DNA of 64,000 bases from Heterocephalus glaber (taxonomy: Eukaryota > Chordata > Mammalia > Rodentia > Bathyergidae), in the NCBI RefSeq assembly GCF_000247695.1, contig NW_004624849.1, positions 3,718,198 through 3,782,197 of the forward strand, read 5' to 3'. This document shows positions 53,986 through 63,957 of this stretch, in pieces. Position 1 is the first letter of the stretch. Every line of letters starts with the position of its first letter. Below the pieces are notes generated by a model, which worked only from the letters and a program-made list of their open reading frames with translations, ran no database searches and was not told where the DNA came from. Position numbers and translations under genes: made by a program.

Positions 53986-54694
53986 TTGCAAAACTCAGGG
54001 ATACAGATGCAGAGGGCTGACCATACTGTCTGCGGCCAACTTTCCACAGTCAGGGCATGCTAGGCAATCATGGCAGAGCCAGTGTGGCCTGCACATGCTG
54101 AAATATGGATACTCTAGCCCTTTGCAGCACTTGCCAAGGATGTTAACAACCAGGCTAGGATTCAGGCTCAGTAGCCTGGGACTGTCCCAGGACAGAGGAG
54201 GTGTGCAGTTGCTAGGGGCTTATGCCCTGGTCCACTCAGGCCTCTTCTGCTCAGTGGTGATGTTCGAGGTCCTGGCTGTGGCATTGAGAGGTGGCAGACA
54301 TGGCTGGGTGGTAGGGATCAGAGGCCGCATCAGTTAAAGGCAACACTGGGCTCTCCAGGGCTGCTCTGCCTTGCATCGAGGCTAAGGTCTGGATGGTGAC
54401 CACTTCCCTGGGAGCACCCAGGAGCTCTTGGGACCTGTAGATGGTGAGAAAGAAAGAGGAGAGGAAATGGAGCAGCCAGTGTCTGTGGGCAGAGCTGGGA
54501 TGGGGGCCCAAGGCTCAGTGCCTCTGGTGTCTCTCACAGCCCCAGGGTCCACATTCAGTCTTCCAAATGTGTTGAGCACCTGCCAACGAGGTCCCCCTCC
54601 CATCATTGTCCAACACCCTACTGCCATTCCCATTCACACCCTGTTTTGCATTCTTCCCAAAAGTATGTGCAGCAGCCAAAGTTATTGCTTAAAA
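53986..54694. other. unique sequence, no gene recognised
   Basis: Frames at 54095-54337 plus and 54251-54511 minus show no recognised domain. Confidence 0.4.
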
Positions 54695-54890
54695 ATGTAA
54701 GATGGGTACCATGGTGCATGCCTGTAACTTCAGTACTCTGGGAGGCTGAGGTAGGAAGATTAAAAGTTCAAGCCTAGCCTGGACAACTTAACAAGACCCT
54801 GTCTCAAGATGAAAAGTAAAATATGGTCAGGGATGTCGCTCAGTGTGAAGGCCCTGGATTCAATCCTCAGTACTGGAAGAAAAAAAACTG
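54695..54890 (+). mobile_element. B1-ID composite SINE
   Basis: B1 (gatgggtaccatggtgcatg ... cctgtctcaagatgaaaagt) joined to ID (ggtcagggatgtcgctcagt ... tcaatcctcagtactgg) and a poly-A tail. Confidence 0.85.
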
Positions 54891-54894
54891 AGCA

Positions 54895-55215
54895 GACCAT
54901 GCCAATCCTTTACTCAAACCACTACCTCACAGCTATTTCCTACCATGCTTAAGGTAAAGCTTGCCCTTTGCCTGTGCCATTGTGGCCCACAGGAGCCAGC
55001 ACAAGACAACCTTTGCCAACTTTAACTTGTTACTCCTCTTCACTAAGTCCTAGTTGGTCTCTACCTTTCTCCAGGGCGTTTGCTCAGGCTGCTTGCTCCC
55101 TCTGCCTCCCCTAGGCTGGCCCCTTCACATCTTGGCTCCAGTGGATCCCTTCACTGTGATTTTCCTGACCAACATAGCTAATGCTCCAGGAGCTCCTAAG
55201 AAAAGTCCTGTCCTG
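54895..55215 (-). mobile_element. L2 LINE 3' region (antisense)
   Basis: 'gggcgtttgctcaggctgct tgctccctctgcc' and 'tcactgtgattttcctgacc' are diverged antisense L2 landmarks. Confidence 0.5.
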
Positions 55216-55234
55216 ACAATTTTTAATTTGATTT

Positions 55235-55332
55235 TCTTTTTGTGTGTGGGGGGGGTGGGAGGTGGGTTGGGGGGTGGAGATCAAACCCAGGGCCTCCAGT
55301 GTGCTAGGCAAGTGCTGTACCACTGAGCCACT
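55235..55332 (-). mobile_element. old ID-type SINE
   Basis: Antisense: 'ggagatcaaacccagggcct ccagtgtgctaggcaagtgc tgtaccactgagccac', preceded by a G/T-rich tail. Confidence 0.75.
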
Positions 55333-55435
55333 GTACCTGTAGTCTGAATTTAATTTTCAGTCCAAAAAGATCCATTCTCATAGCTTAAGGGGTCCAATGG
55401 TTGTAAAGGTTTATAATAAAAAATGATGACCAGGC

Positions 55436-55640
55436 ACGTTGGCATATCCCTGTAATCTCAACACTGTAGGAGCTGAGGCAAGAGGGCTGCAAATTCGAGC
55501 CTAGCCTGAATTTAGCAATTTAGCAAGAACCTGCCTCAAAAAATAAAAGGGAGGAGGCTGAGGATGAAGCTCAGTACAAAAGCTCTGGGTTCAATCCTTG
55601 AGCACATGAAAAGAAAGAAAGAAAGAAAGAAAAGAAATGA
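55436..55640 (+). mobile_element. B1-ID composite SINE with gaaa tail
   Basis: B1 (ccaggcacgttggcatatcc ... acctgcctcaaaaaataaaa), ID (aggctgaggatgaagctcag ... caatccttgagcacatg), then (gaaa)n. Confidence 0.82.
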
Positions 55641-55667
55641 AAATGAAGAAAGAAAAATAAATAAATT

Positions 55668-55796
55668 GGGCTTGAGTATGGTGCCACACACCTGTAGTCC
55701 CAGCTACTAGGAGGCTGGGGGGTGGGGAGGATCACTTGAGTCCAGGAGTTCAAGACCAGCCCAGGCAACGCAGCAAGACCCCATTAAAAAAAAAAA
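55668..55796 (+). mobile_element. B1/Alu-like SINE
   Basis: 'tgagtatggtgccacacacc tgtagtcccagctactagga' and 'gagtccaggagttcaagacc', with an 11-A tail. Confidence 0.8.
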
Positions 55797-55873
55797 GCAT
55801 AACCATGTTTGTAGCAGCACAGTTTCTAATAGCTAAATCTTGGAAAGAGCCCATCAAAAGATTAGTGAATAGG

Positions 55874-55951
55874 GCTGGGGATTTAGCTCAGTGGCACTAC
55901 ATCTGCTTCACAAGCGCAAGGTCCTGAGTTTTATCCTGGGTACCAAGAAAA
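55874..55951 (+). mobile_element. ID SINE inside L1
   Basis: A sense ID (gctggggatttagctcagtg ... gagttttatcctgggtacc). The flanks agattagtgaata and agatgagtgaata form the duplication. Confidence 0.92.
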
Positions 55952-55978
55952 ACAAGATGAGTGAATAAAGAAAATGTG

Positions 55979-56147
55979 ATCTGGGTGTGGTGGTGCACTC
56001 CTGCAATCCTAGCACTTAGGAGGCTGAGGCAGGAGTGCCATGTGTTTGAGGCCAGTCTCAAACTGGGCTGCATAGTGAGTTCAAGGCCAGGCTGAACTAT
56101 GTAGTGAGACTCTATCTCACAAAATTAAAAAAAAGAAAAGAAAAGAA
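55979..56147 (+). mobile_element. B1 SINE inside L1
   Basis: A sense B1 with the doubled 'agtgagttcaaggccaggct' block and an aaaag tail. The flanks aaagaaaatgtg occur at both ends. Confidence 0.92.
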
Positions 56148-56246
56148 AATGTGGTTTTTATATATAATGGAGTACTACTCTGCCATAAAGATGGGATAAA
56201 CTTGAGTCTTTTGTAGGAAAATGGATGCACCTTGAGACTATAATCT

Positions 56247-56333
56247 TTTTTTTTTTTTTGTACCGGGGATTGAACTCGGGTCCTTGCGCTTGCGCAGCAG
56301 GTGGCGAAACCACTGAGCTAAATCCCCGGCCCC
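56247..56333 (-). mobile_element. ID SINE inside L1
   Basis: An antisense young ID (gtaccggggattgaactcgg ... gagctaaatccccggcc) with gagactataatct on both flanks. Confidence 0.94.
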
Positions 56334-56688
56334 GAGACTATAATCTTAAGTGAAATAAATCAGACACACAAGTTTAAATATTGCATTGTTTCTCTTGTAG
56401 GTGAAACCCAAAGGGTAAATAAGGAGCATCATGGAGGCTAGACAGTGGGAAGTTGGAAGAACATGTCCAAATGGGAAAGGGAACAAGGGAGGGAGAATGG
56501 GGAATGGGAGGAAGAGAAAAGAGATTTTAAAAAGAGAGAGAATGGGGAGGAGAAAAAGGGCTGAAGGGAGGGGAAGGGAATGGGAAAAAAACGAATTATG
56601 TACTGGTACAAATTCCCTGTGATAAATGTGATCATATGTATGACAAACATGTACTAATGAAAAAATAAAGTTAAAAAGATAAAAGAAG

Positions 56689-56772
56689 GGCTGGGGATTT
56701 AGCTCAGTGGTTCTGCCACCTGCCTTGCAAGTGCAAGGACCCAAGTTCGATCCCTGGTACCAAAAAAAGAAA
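56689..56772 (+). mobile_element. ID SINE
   Basis: Sense: 'gggctggggatttagctcag ... aagttcgatccctggtacc' with an A-rich tail. The flanks aaagataaaagaa occur on both sides, just beyond the L1 end. Confidence 0.92.
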
Positions 56773-56984
56773 AGATAAAAGAAAGAAGAAAGAAAAGGGC
56801 TCACCTCTCTGTTCCCTTCCCCGAACTGGCCCTTCCCCAGAGAAAACTGCTTTCAGAACTTTGTAGCTGGTTCTTTTGTAGATTATCTTCTTATCTCTAC
56901 ACACAGTCAGGCACTGCAGAACGCCATCTGGACCAGTGAGGGAGCACCATGTAGATGGTGGCTCCATCCAATGCCCCATCCAAT

Positions 56985-57272
56985 TGTTGTGGAGCTGAAA
57001 ATGTCCTGTTGCCTAGAATTTTTACTGCAGTTTTTTTTGTGCTTAGATGTGTTTAAGTACACAAATACTTACATTATGTTTCAGTTGCCTAGTGTTCAGT
57101 GTAGTAAGGAGCTGTCCAGGTCTGTGAGCTGACCCTCGTTTCCAAGGTGAGTACCAGGCAGTACCATCTGGGCTTTATAAGGTCATTCCATGATGTTCAC
57201 ACAGCATTGTAATTGCCTAATAATGCTTTAGTTGTAACGTGTCCCTGTTACCAAGTGACATGTGACTGTACC
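56985..57272 (-). mobile_element. DNA transposon, nearly full copy (antisense)
   Basis: It ends 'ccaagtgacatgtgactgta'; the reverse complement matches the start of the copy at 63.8 kb. Internal 'agatgtgtttaagtacacaa atacttacattatg' is typical. Probably Tc1/mariner type; the exact family is not certain. Confidence 0.65.
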
Positions 57273-57689
57273 TAGCTCTTCTTGGTGTTTCTTAGGGTTT
57301 CAGGTCCCAGACTTACTGACTTCCCACTCTAGAAGGTAATGTAGTGGCTCTCTCCTTCCTTTCCCTCTATGACCACACAGGCCCTCTTGAGGCTCTCCAG
57401 CCACTAGAAAGACATCATGACTCGGACTACATCCAAAGGTTGGCTAGAGGTGCACCGTGTAGTTCTCTCTCTAAGAAAGGACATATTGTTCAGCCACCAG
57501 GAGTCTGGTGAGCTGACAGCCTCCAGCTGCTGCACCTCTGGGACTCGGGGCAGCATTTGAGCTTGGTGATGCTCTCCAGGGATACTGGGGATGAATTGGT
57601 CCCGTGCAGGACCCAAGCAATGGGTAGTCTTTGGCCTCAAGCTCCCCACTGGGGTAATCTAGACTATTTTCAGTTTTGCATCCTAGTCC
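57273..57689. other. unique sequence, no gene recognised
   Basis: No repeat or exon is recognised; the minus frame 57404-57649 has no domain. Confidence 0.4.
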
Positions 57690-58235
57690 AGTGCTGGGTA
57701 TGGTTTGTTCCTAGAACATCACACGTAGGAGGTTTGGTCCCCAGTGTAGCAGTGTGGAGAAGTGATGAGACCTTTAAAAGGTGGGACCTTGCAGAAGGAG
57801 ATTAGGTCACAGGAGCTCCACTCTCATGAGTGGATTAATGTTGTCTTGTGGATGTGGGTCCAGTTTGACAGGAGTAGATTAGTTCTCAGGAGAATGAGTT
57901 GTTATAAAAAGAGCAAACCTGATCCCTCCCTGGTCTCCCAGTTCACTGTGATCTCTTTTGCTCACCATTGTGATGTCATCCTCCATGAGGTCCTCACTAG
58001 AGCCAAGTGGAGGCTAGCACCATGCTTTTGAACCACCAGAACTGCAAGTCAAAGAAACTTTTTTATTTTACAAGTCACCCAACCTCAGGTATTTTCTTTT
58101 TTTTTTTTTGGTACCGGGGATCGAACTCGGGTCCTTGAGCTTGCCCAGCAGGCGGCGAAACCACTGAGGTAAATCCCCGGCCATCAGGTATTTTCTTACA
58201 GTAATAAAAAACAGACTAGGACAGGTATCATCTCT
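57690..58235 (+). mobile_element. MaLR/MLT1-type solo LTR with a nested ID
   Basis: A non-coding LTR of the mammalian ERVL-MaLR class: 'gaggtttggtccccagtgta', 'acctttaaaaggtgggacct', 'tgagtggattaatgttgtct' and 'accagaactgcaagtcaaag', ending near 'aaaacagactaggacag'. No internal retroviral genes are seen. An ID splits its 3' end. Confidence 0.7.
58097..58182 (-). mobile_element. ID SINE inside the LTR
   Basis: An antisense young ID (ggtaccggggatcgaactcg ... gaggtaaatccccggcc) flanked by tcaggtattttct on both sides. Confidence 0.93.
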
Positions 58236-59202
58236 TCCTGGTCTGCTTTCTTCCTTTTTCTTTCACAATCATTATTCTCCAATAAACTTATTGCACTCCT
58301 AAATCTATTTCAGCAACTGCTTGCTAGATGACCTGAACCAGGATGGCCACTGGGCACTTACGATGCCCACACAAATAGCATTGGGGTTTTGTTTTGTTTG
58401 ATGGAAACATATCCCAAATTCAAACTTAAGTCTTTGGCTACTTGTCTAAATTTACTTTCACTTCTTTTGTGTCCATCTTGAGCTCTGTCAATTTCATCTT
58501 GAAATCTCTCCAGGAGACTTCGGCCACACTCCCAAGTGGTCTTGTTGCTGTTTTTGCCCAAAGCACAGTTTAGATTACTCCATGTTCTGCCTTCACCACC
58601 ATCTTTGGCTCACTCTAGCTCTCTCCAGGGGTGGGTTTCCTGTGTCCTGTGGCTTCCTTGTTGTTAATTTTCTTTCTCATTTTGGTATAGGACATCTTCC
58701 ACCCTTCCTAAGAAAAGATATGTGGGAAGTAAACTTACTGAGACTTTTCAGGTCAAAAATGCCTTGAGTCTACCTTACTACCTGATTTCTACCTGATTTG
58801 TGGTTTGGCTGGGAATAGAGTTGAAGGTTGGAAGTGATTTCTTTCACGTGCTCTGTTCCATTGCTTGTTTCCAGTGCTGCTGTGGAGAAGTCTCCAGTCT
58901 CTCTGATTATGGCTCTCTTGTATGGATCCCTCCCCTACCTTGGGAGCTTAGAGAATCTTCTCTTCACCCCTAACCCTCATGATTATGTGCATTGATGTGA
59001 ACACATTTTCATCCATTGTTTCTATTGAACCCTACCAATCTGTAAAGTCATGTTCTTCAGATCTTGGGCACTTTCTTGAATTTCATGGTTGATTACTTTC
59101 TCCCTTCTATTTTCCCTTTTGTCACTTTCTGAAACTTCTATAACTCAGAAATTGGGCCTCCTGTGTGAATCTGTTACATTTTCTTATCTTTACTATTTTG
59201 TG
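58236..59202. other. unassigned AT-rich sequence with one unexplained frame
   Basis: The minus frame 58358-58561 (68 codons; contains ERFQDEIDRAQDGHKRSESK) looks charged and helix-prone but matches nothing I know. It may be the remains of a processed pseudogene. Confidence 0.3.
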
Positions 59203-59292
59203 TTTGTGTGTGTGTGTGTGGTATGGGGAATTGAACTCAGGACCTTGTGCTTTTGAGACAGGTGCAGTACCACTGAGCTAAATCCCAGGCAT
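59203..59292 (-). mobile_element. ID SINE with (GT)n tail
   Basis: A (gt) repeat of about 9 units runs into an antisense ID (tatggggaattgaactcagg ... gagctaaatcccaggc). The tail has turned into a microsatellite. Confidence 0.85.
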
Positions 59293-59889
59293 CTTTTCTC
59301 TTTTCCATTTTACTATCTCATTGCTCTTGGACATTTCTTCAATTTTATCTTATAATTTTTATATTGATGTTTAAATTTGCATGTGTATTTATGTATAATA
59401 TATATTACACTTTTATACAATATAGTATCTATTAATTAAACCTGTTATACATATACTAATATAAAATATGTAATAATATATAGGTAGGTGACTAGGTAAT
59501 TTTCATGAATTTTTTTCTATTCACTTAATATTCCTTTTTTAATTGTATCCTGATCTTGTTTTATGGGTGCTGTTCTCTTATCTCTCTGAGGACATTAATG
59601 AGGTTGTTACTAATTTGGAAGTATTTTTCTTCCTGTAGAGTTCTCATTTCTTCCAAGTTTTATTTATCATTTCTCTTTTAGGATTCTTGAGCACCTATTA
59701 TAGACTAGGCACTTTGTATTTCATGTATTATATTGAATATTTAAAATTATTCAGCATTTTACAGATGAAAGATACTCAGAGTTTGTCAAGTTATTTTTTC
59801 CTCTTTGTTGATTTTGGTCTTTTTCTCCTCAGAGGCTTTTCCCAGATTTCTGGTGATATCTGGAAGCTTTAAGGGCCCTGTTCCTGTGT
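59293..59889. other. AT-rich sequence, no gene recognised
   Basis: TA-rich 59380-59490. No exon or named repeat is recognised. Confidence 0.4.
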
Positions 59890-60390
59890 TTCTTAGGGCA
59901 ACTGTAACAAAGTACCACAGAATAGTTTAAACAACAGAAATTTGTTTCCTTGAGTTCTGGAGGCTAGAAATCTGAGATCAAGAAGATGTCAGTGGGGTTG
60001 GTTCCATTTGAGGTCCCTCCCCTTGGCTTATAGGTAGCCCTGTCTCTGTGTGTGTGTCTACAAAAATTTCTTTTTATAGGAGACCAGTCGTATTGGTTGG
60101 GGCCACACATATGACTTCATTTAATTTTTTGGGGGGACAGTGTCTCATTATGTAGATCAGGCTGGTTTTGAATTTATTATGTGACCCAGGGAGGTCTCAA
60201 ACTTGCAGTGATCCTCCTGGCTCAGCCTCCTGACTGCTAGGATTACAGGTGTGCACCACCATGCCTGGCAACTGCACTTTATCTTAATTATCTCTTTCCC
60301 TACCTCCAAACTGGGGCACAATCTGAGGTATTAAGGGTTGGGACTTGAACATAGGATTTTGGAGCAGACACACAATTCAGCTCATAACAT
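59890..60390 (+). mobile_element. ancient interspersed repeat with nested B1
   Basis: 'gggcaactgtaacaaagtac cacagaatagtttaaacaac agaaatttg', 'gagttctggaggctagaaat', and at the right end 'attttggagcagacacacaattcag'. The best preserved of the copies; a B1 lies at 60124-60271. Confidence 0.65.
60124..60271 (-). mobile_element. B1 SINE
   Basis: Antisense: 'ggacagtgtctcattatgta gatcaggctggttttgaatt', the doubled block, and 'ggtgtgcaccaccatgcctg'. Confidence 0.88.
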
Positions 60391-61379
60391 GCCCCATATG
60401 CATGAACCTTTAGTTCTCTGGTTCAATTTCCACTAAGTCATGAAAACTGTTTTCCCTCAGTCACTAGTTATGTCCAGTGCCCTGGACCAAGGCTATTCTA
60501 TCTTTCCCATCTAGGTCTTTCAACAGTATTTGACCCTGTGAACTTACTTCTCCCTGAAATTCCACCTTCCCTTCATTTTCTGGTCCCCCTTCTTACCAGT
60601 TTTCCTCCCACCGCTCTGCTCTTTCATGGTATCCTGGGCTTCTCATTCTCGGCTTATCCCTCTGAATCTGGGCCTCTCCAGAGCTCCTGCCTTTAGCCTG
60701 GCCAAGGCTTTGTGTCTTCTGCTCTCCTGCCTCAGCATGACAGTAGGCTGGTGTGAGGCTTGCCTGTTAAAAAGTCAGATCTCAAGCCCCATTGGAAGCC
60801 ATCTAAACCAGAGTCCCCGGGGCTGGGCCCAGGACTCCTCCTTTTTAATAAGATCCCTGACTGATTCTCAGGCATGCTCAATAACAGCTAACATTTGCTG
60901 AGCAGTCACCAGGCACTACATAAGCACTCAGCAAATACTAACTCATTGACTTGCCCAGCAACTCCACAAGATGGGAACTGGTTGCCTCCACTCAACCAAC
61001 CGGTGAACATCTGGTGTAGGAAGCTCAAAGAGATTAAGTGACTCGCCTGAAGTCTCACAGCTTGTAAATGGTAGTGCCCAGATTTGAGCTCAGGCCACTG
61101 GTTCTCGGTCCATGGGACAAAATATTCCTGTAGGTTGTCACTTGGGTTTCAGAGACTCTGTCCTGAGAGTTCTCACACATCTGGCACCTTTACTCTCCAA
61201 GTCGGCTCCCTCCCTCCTGTCGCCAGCCCAGAGCTTCCCCTTAGGCTGCTCCTTGTGCCCAGTACCTAAAGTCTGACCCTACCTGGATGTCTCTTGTGCA
61301 CTCCTACACCAACCCTACTTTTTGTCTTTCTCCCAGGGTGCTTCCCACCCTGGCAGGCTCACAGTCCTAAACCTGCTCG
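60391..61379. other. old repeats, no gene recognised
   Basis: 60880-61090 is a MIR ('taacatttgctgagcagtca ccaggcactacataagcact'; 'gtgactcgcctgaagtctca'). The rest is unassigned. Confidence 0.45.
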
Positions 61380-61690
61380 GCAGCCTCACTCCTTTCTTCC
61401 TCTCCCCTCCAACACACCCTGTCTTCTGTTCCTGCCCCCCCCCCCCCCCGCTTCCAGCCCTCGCCCTGCCAGCTCCACATCCCAGCCCTGCCCACCTCAA
61501 CCTGGCCCCACCCACAAGGCTCCCTCCAGACCCCGCCCCCTCCATCCCCATCCCGGCTCCTACCCCTGGTCCTGCCCCATCCGGGTTTGGCCCGGCCCCT
61601 CCTACCCAGACCCCTCACTCCGTCCCCGCCCCTCTGCCCCAACCCCACTCCCTCACTGACTCTGTGCCCCCGCCTCACGCGCCCCTTCAC
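61380..61690. repeat. C-rich low-complexity tract
   Basis: Long pyrimidine-biased DNA with repeated ccccacc/gccc units and a 17-C run near 61434-61450. Long open frames on both strands (61294-61723 plus, 61367-61690 minus) come from this bias. Confidence 0.75.
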
Positions 61691-61934
61691 CTTTGCAGCT
61701 TCAAGACGTTTCCCAGCCTCTAAATCCGGCCACTGTGTTTACTTGCTTCAGACCCACCGTCGCTGCCCGTCGGCATCAGATTAAATTCTAAATCCCTTTC
61801 CTGGCACACGGCCACACACCAGCCTTGCTCCTGCCAGCTGGTTAGTTTGCAGTTCCTGGAAGACATCGTACAGCTTCAGGTTTCTGCACTGTGCCTCCCT
61901 TCCTTTGCCATTTAGAGCCTGTTTGCTTTCCTTC

Positions 61935-62690
61935 TTTCTTGATGGAGACAAAATTCAAATAATTTAGCATTCACCATCTTGAAGCGTTTGAGTTGCGGTG
62001 TTTAGGGTAGTCACAATGCAGTGCATCCACCACTATCTAATTCCGGAGCATTTTCATCCCCTCAGAAAGGATGCCAGAACCTCCCCCACTTCTCCTCCCA
62101 GCTCCTGGAAGCCTCTAATTTCTATTCTATTTCCATGGATTTGCCTTTTCTGGACATTCATATGAACAGACTCCAACAATACATGCCCTTTGTTCGTGCC
62201 CTTTGTACGTGTTAAAAAATGTTTTCAAAGTTCCACCATGTTGTGGCATGAATCGGGCCTGGCTGTACCATTGAGTTATATCTCTAGCCCTTTTTTATTT
62301 TTTTATTTTGAGACAGGATCTTGCTAAATTGTTGGGATTAAAGTGTGTGTCACCATGTCCAGTTTAACGTCATTCCTTTCTATAGCTGAATAATTTCCCA
62401 TTGTGTGGTGTACTGAGTTTCGTGTATCCTTTCATCAACTGATGGACATTTGGATGCTTCTGCCTTTTGGCTGTGCAGATAAAGTTGCTATAAAAATTCA
62501 TGTAGAAGCGTTTGTGTGGATGAGTGTATTTGGTGCTCTTGAATGGAACTGCTGGGTCATAAGATAACCTTGTGTTTAGCTTTTTGAGGAAGGAGCAGTT
62601 TTCTGTAATGGCTGCCATTTTGCATCCCCCCCAATATCGTATGAGGGTTCTAATTTTGCTGCATTTCACCAACACTTATTTTCTGTTTGT
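61935..62690 (-). mobile_element. old L1 3' end (antisense) with a nested SINE
   Basis: The left part repeats the 727-1020 block ('ttcaaataatttagcattca', 'accactatctaattccggag'). The right part is antisense ORF2: on the minus strand it reads SKIRTLIRYWGGCKMA and KRQKHPNVHQLMKGYTK, degraded. A SINE fragment lies at 62259-62366. Confidence 0.85.
62259..62366 (-). mobile_element. old B1-ID composite fragment (antisense)
   Basis: 'gtaccattgagttatatctc tagccc' then a T tract, 'gagacaggatcttgctaaat' and 'gtgtgtcaccatgtccagt'. Confidence 0.65.
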
Positions 62691-62699
62691 TTTTAAAAA

Positions 62700-63399
62700 A
62701 TTATTATCTAGTGGGTAGGAAATGATGTCTTGCTGTGGCAGTTAGTGCTTCCTTGTCCTTCAAAACCTCTTCCCCAGCCCTCTGACTTGGTTAGGGGCTT
62801 CCTTGGGATGCCCACAGCCCTGAGGTCTCTTTCCATCCCAGTGATAATGGTGCTTCTGCTGATGCCTGCACACATACATGACCCATGGGCACATGAAAGT
62901 CTCACTGAAGGCAAGGAGGTCCTAGAGCTGAGCTCAAGTTTGGCGAAGTGCTGAATGAGTGACTCCATCCCCGGGTGTGTCCGTCAGCTGCTGTCCTGAG
63001 ACCATTTAGGTTCTGTGTCTGAACACATGTGGGTTGGTGGTGGGATGCTCTCTCTTCGAAGCCCAAGCTTGCTCTCCTGACTCCAGGCCCCTCTGACTCA
63101 CCTCCACTCACCCCATGTGGCCTGGGGGTGGATGTGAACACATGTGTATCTCTGTTCCTAGGGTGAGCGGGGCTGAGTCTTCCTGTCCTTGCTTGTGGTT
63201 GGGGGCTAATCATTCAGGCCACTGGTGTCAGGGGGCAATGGAATTTGGAATTTGATCTCCCTGTGTTGAATGCAGAGACCTGGGTCTATGGCCTGGTTCT
63301 GAGTGGCCATGGACAAGTCATTCCCACCCCTGGGCTTGGCTTCTCACCCGTCAAGGAAGCCCAACCCTTGTAGTGTGTGGCAGGTGCCATGCGTTCCTC
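62700..63399. other. unique sequence, no gene recognised
   Basis: Frames on both strands (62708-62968 minus, 62902-63213 minus) with no recognised domain. Confidence 0.4.
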
Positions 63400-63790
63400 C
63401 TTAGTCTGTGAGGGATGCTATAACAAGGCATCACAGGCTAGGTGGCCTGGACAACAGAAAGTTAATTTCACAGTTCTGGAAGCTGGAAGTTCAAGATCAA
63501 GGTGTGGACAGGGCTGGTTTCTTTTCTTTTCTTTTCTTTTTAGGGCTGGTTTCTTTAATCCTATGTAGAAAGAATCTATCAGGCCTCTGGCTGTTGTTGG
63601 CATCTTCTCCCCTTGTCTCTTAACCTCATCATCCCTCTGTGTGTGTCTCTGTGTCTAAGCATTGACTTTGTTCTAGTTGTATTATGTCTGTAAAGATCCT
63701 ATCTCCAAATAAGATCACATTCTGTGGTCCTAGAAATAGGACTTAAAACATGAATTTTGAGGGGGCACAGTTCAACTCATAAGAATCTCC
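63400..63790 (+). mobile_element. ancient interspersed repeat, class not assigned
   Basis: 'gagggatgctataacaaggc atcacaggctaggtggcctg', 'cacagttctggaagctggaa', and 'tgaattttgagggggcacag'. A T-rich insert at about 63526-63541 is flanked by agggctggtttctttt/a. Confidence 0.65.
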
Positions 63791-63795
63791 CAAAT

Positions 63796-63905
63796 TAATT
63801 ACAGTCAGGTGTTACTTAATAATGGGGATACATTCTGAGAAATTTGTCATTAGGTGGTTTCATTGTTGTGTAAACATCCTAAGTGCATTTACACAGACCT
63901 AGATG
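63796..63905 (+). mobile_element. DNA transposon fragment
   Basis: 'caggtgttacttaataatgg ggatacattctgagaaattt' and 'acacagacctagatgggcca'. Same family as 56985-57272; the right part is missing. Confidence 0.6.
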
Positions 63906-63957
63906 GGCCAGGCCAATCACTTGATGTGGCCTCTTGATACAATCAAGAGACATGTCC

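Larger units (their letters stand above)
55797..56680 (+). mobile_element. L1 3' end with three nested SINEs
   Basis: ORF2 text (FVAAQFLIAKSWKEP), then 'tggagtactactctgccata', 'aaaatggatgcaccttgaga', a polypurine 3' UTR and 'tgtactaatgaaaaaataaa'. Interrupted by an ID (55874), a B1 (55979) and an antisense ID (56247), each with target duplications. A relative of the L1 at 51.9 kb. Confidence 0.93.

Noticed and set aside
57690..58235. Complete endogenous retrovirus
   Set aside because: Only an LTR-type segment of the MaLR class is visible. There are no gag, pol or env frames nearby.
61294..61723. Overlapping 107-133-codon proline-rich frames
   Set aside because: They are a product of the C-rich low-complexity tract; the same DNA is open in several frames.
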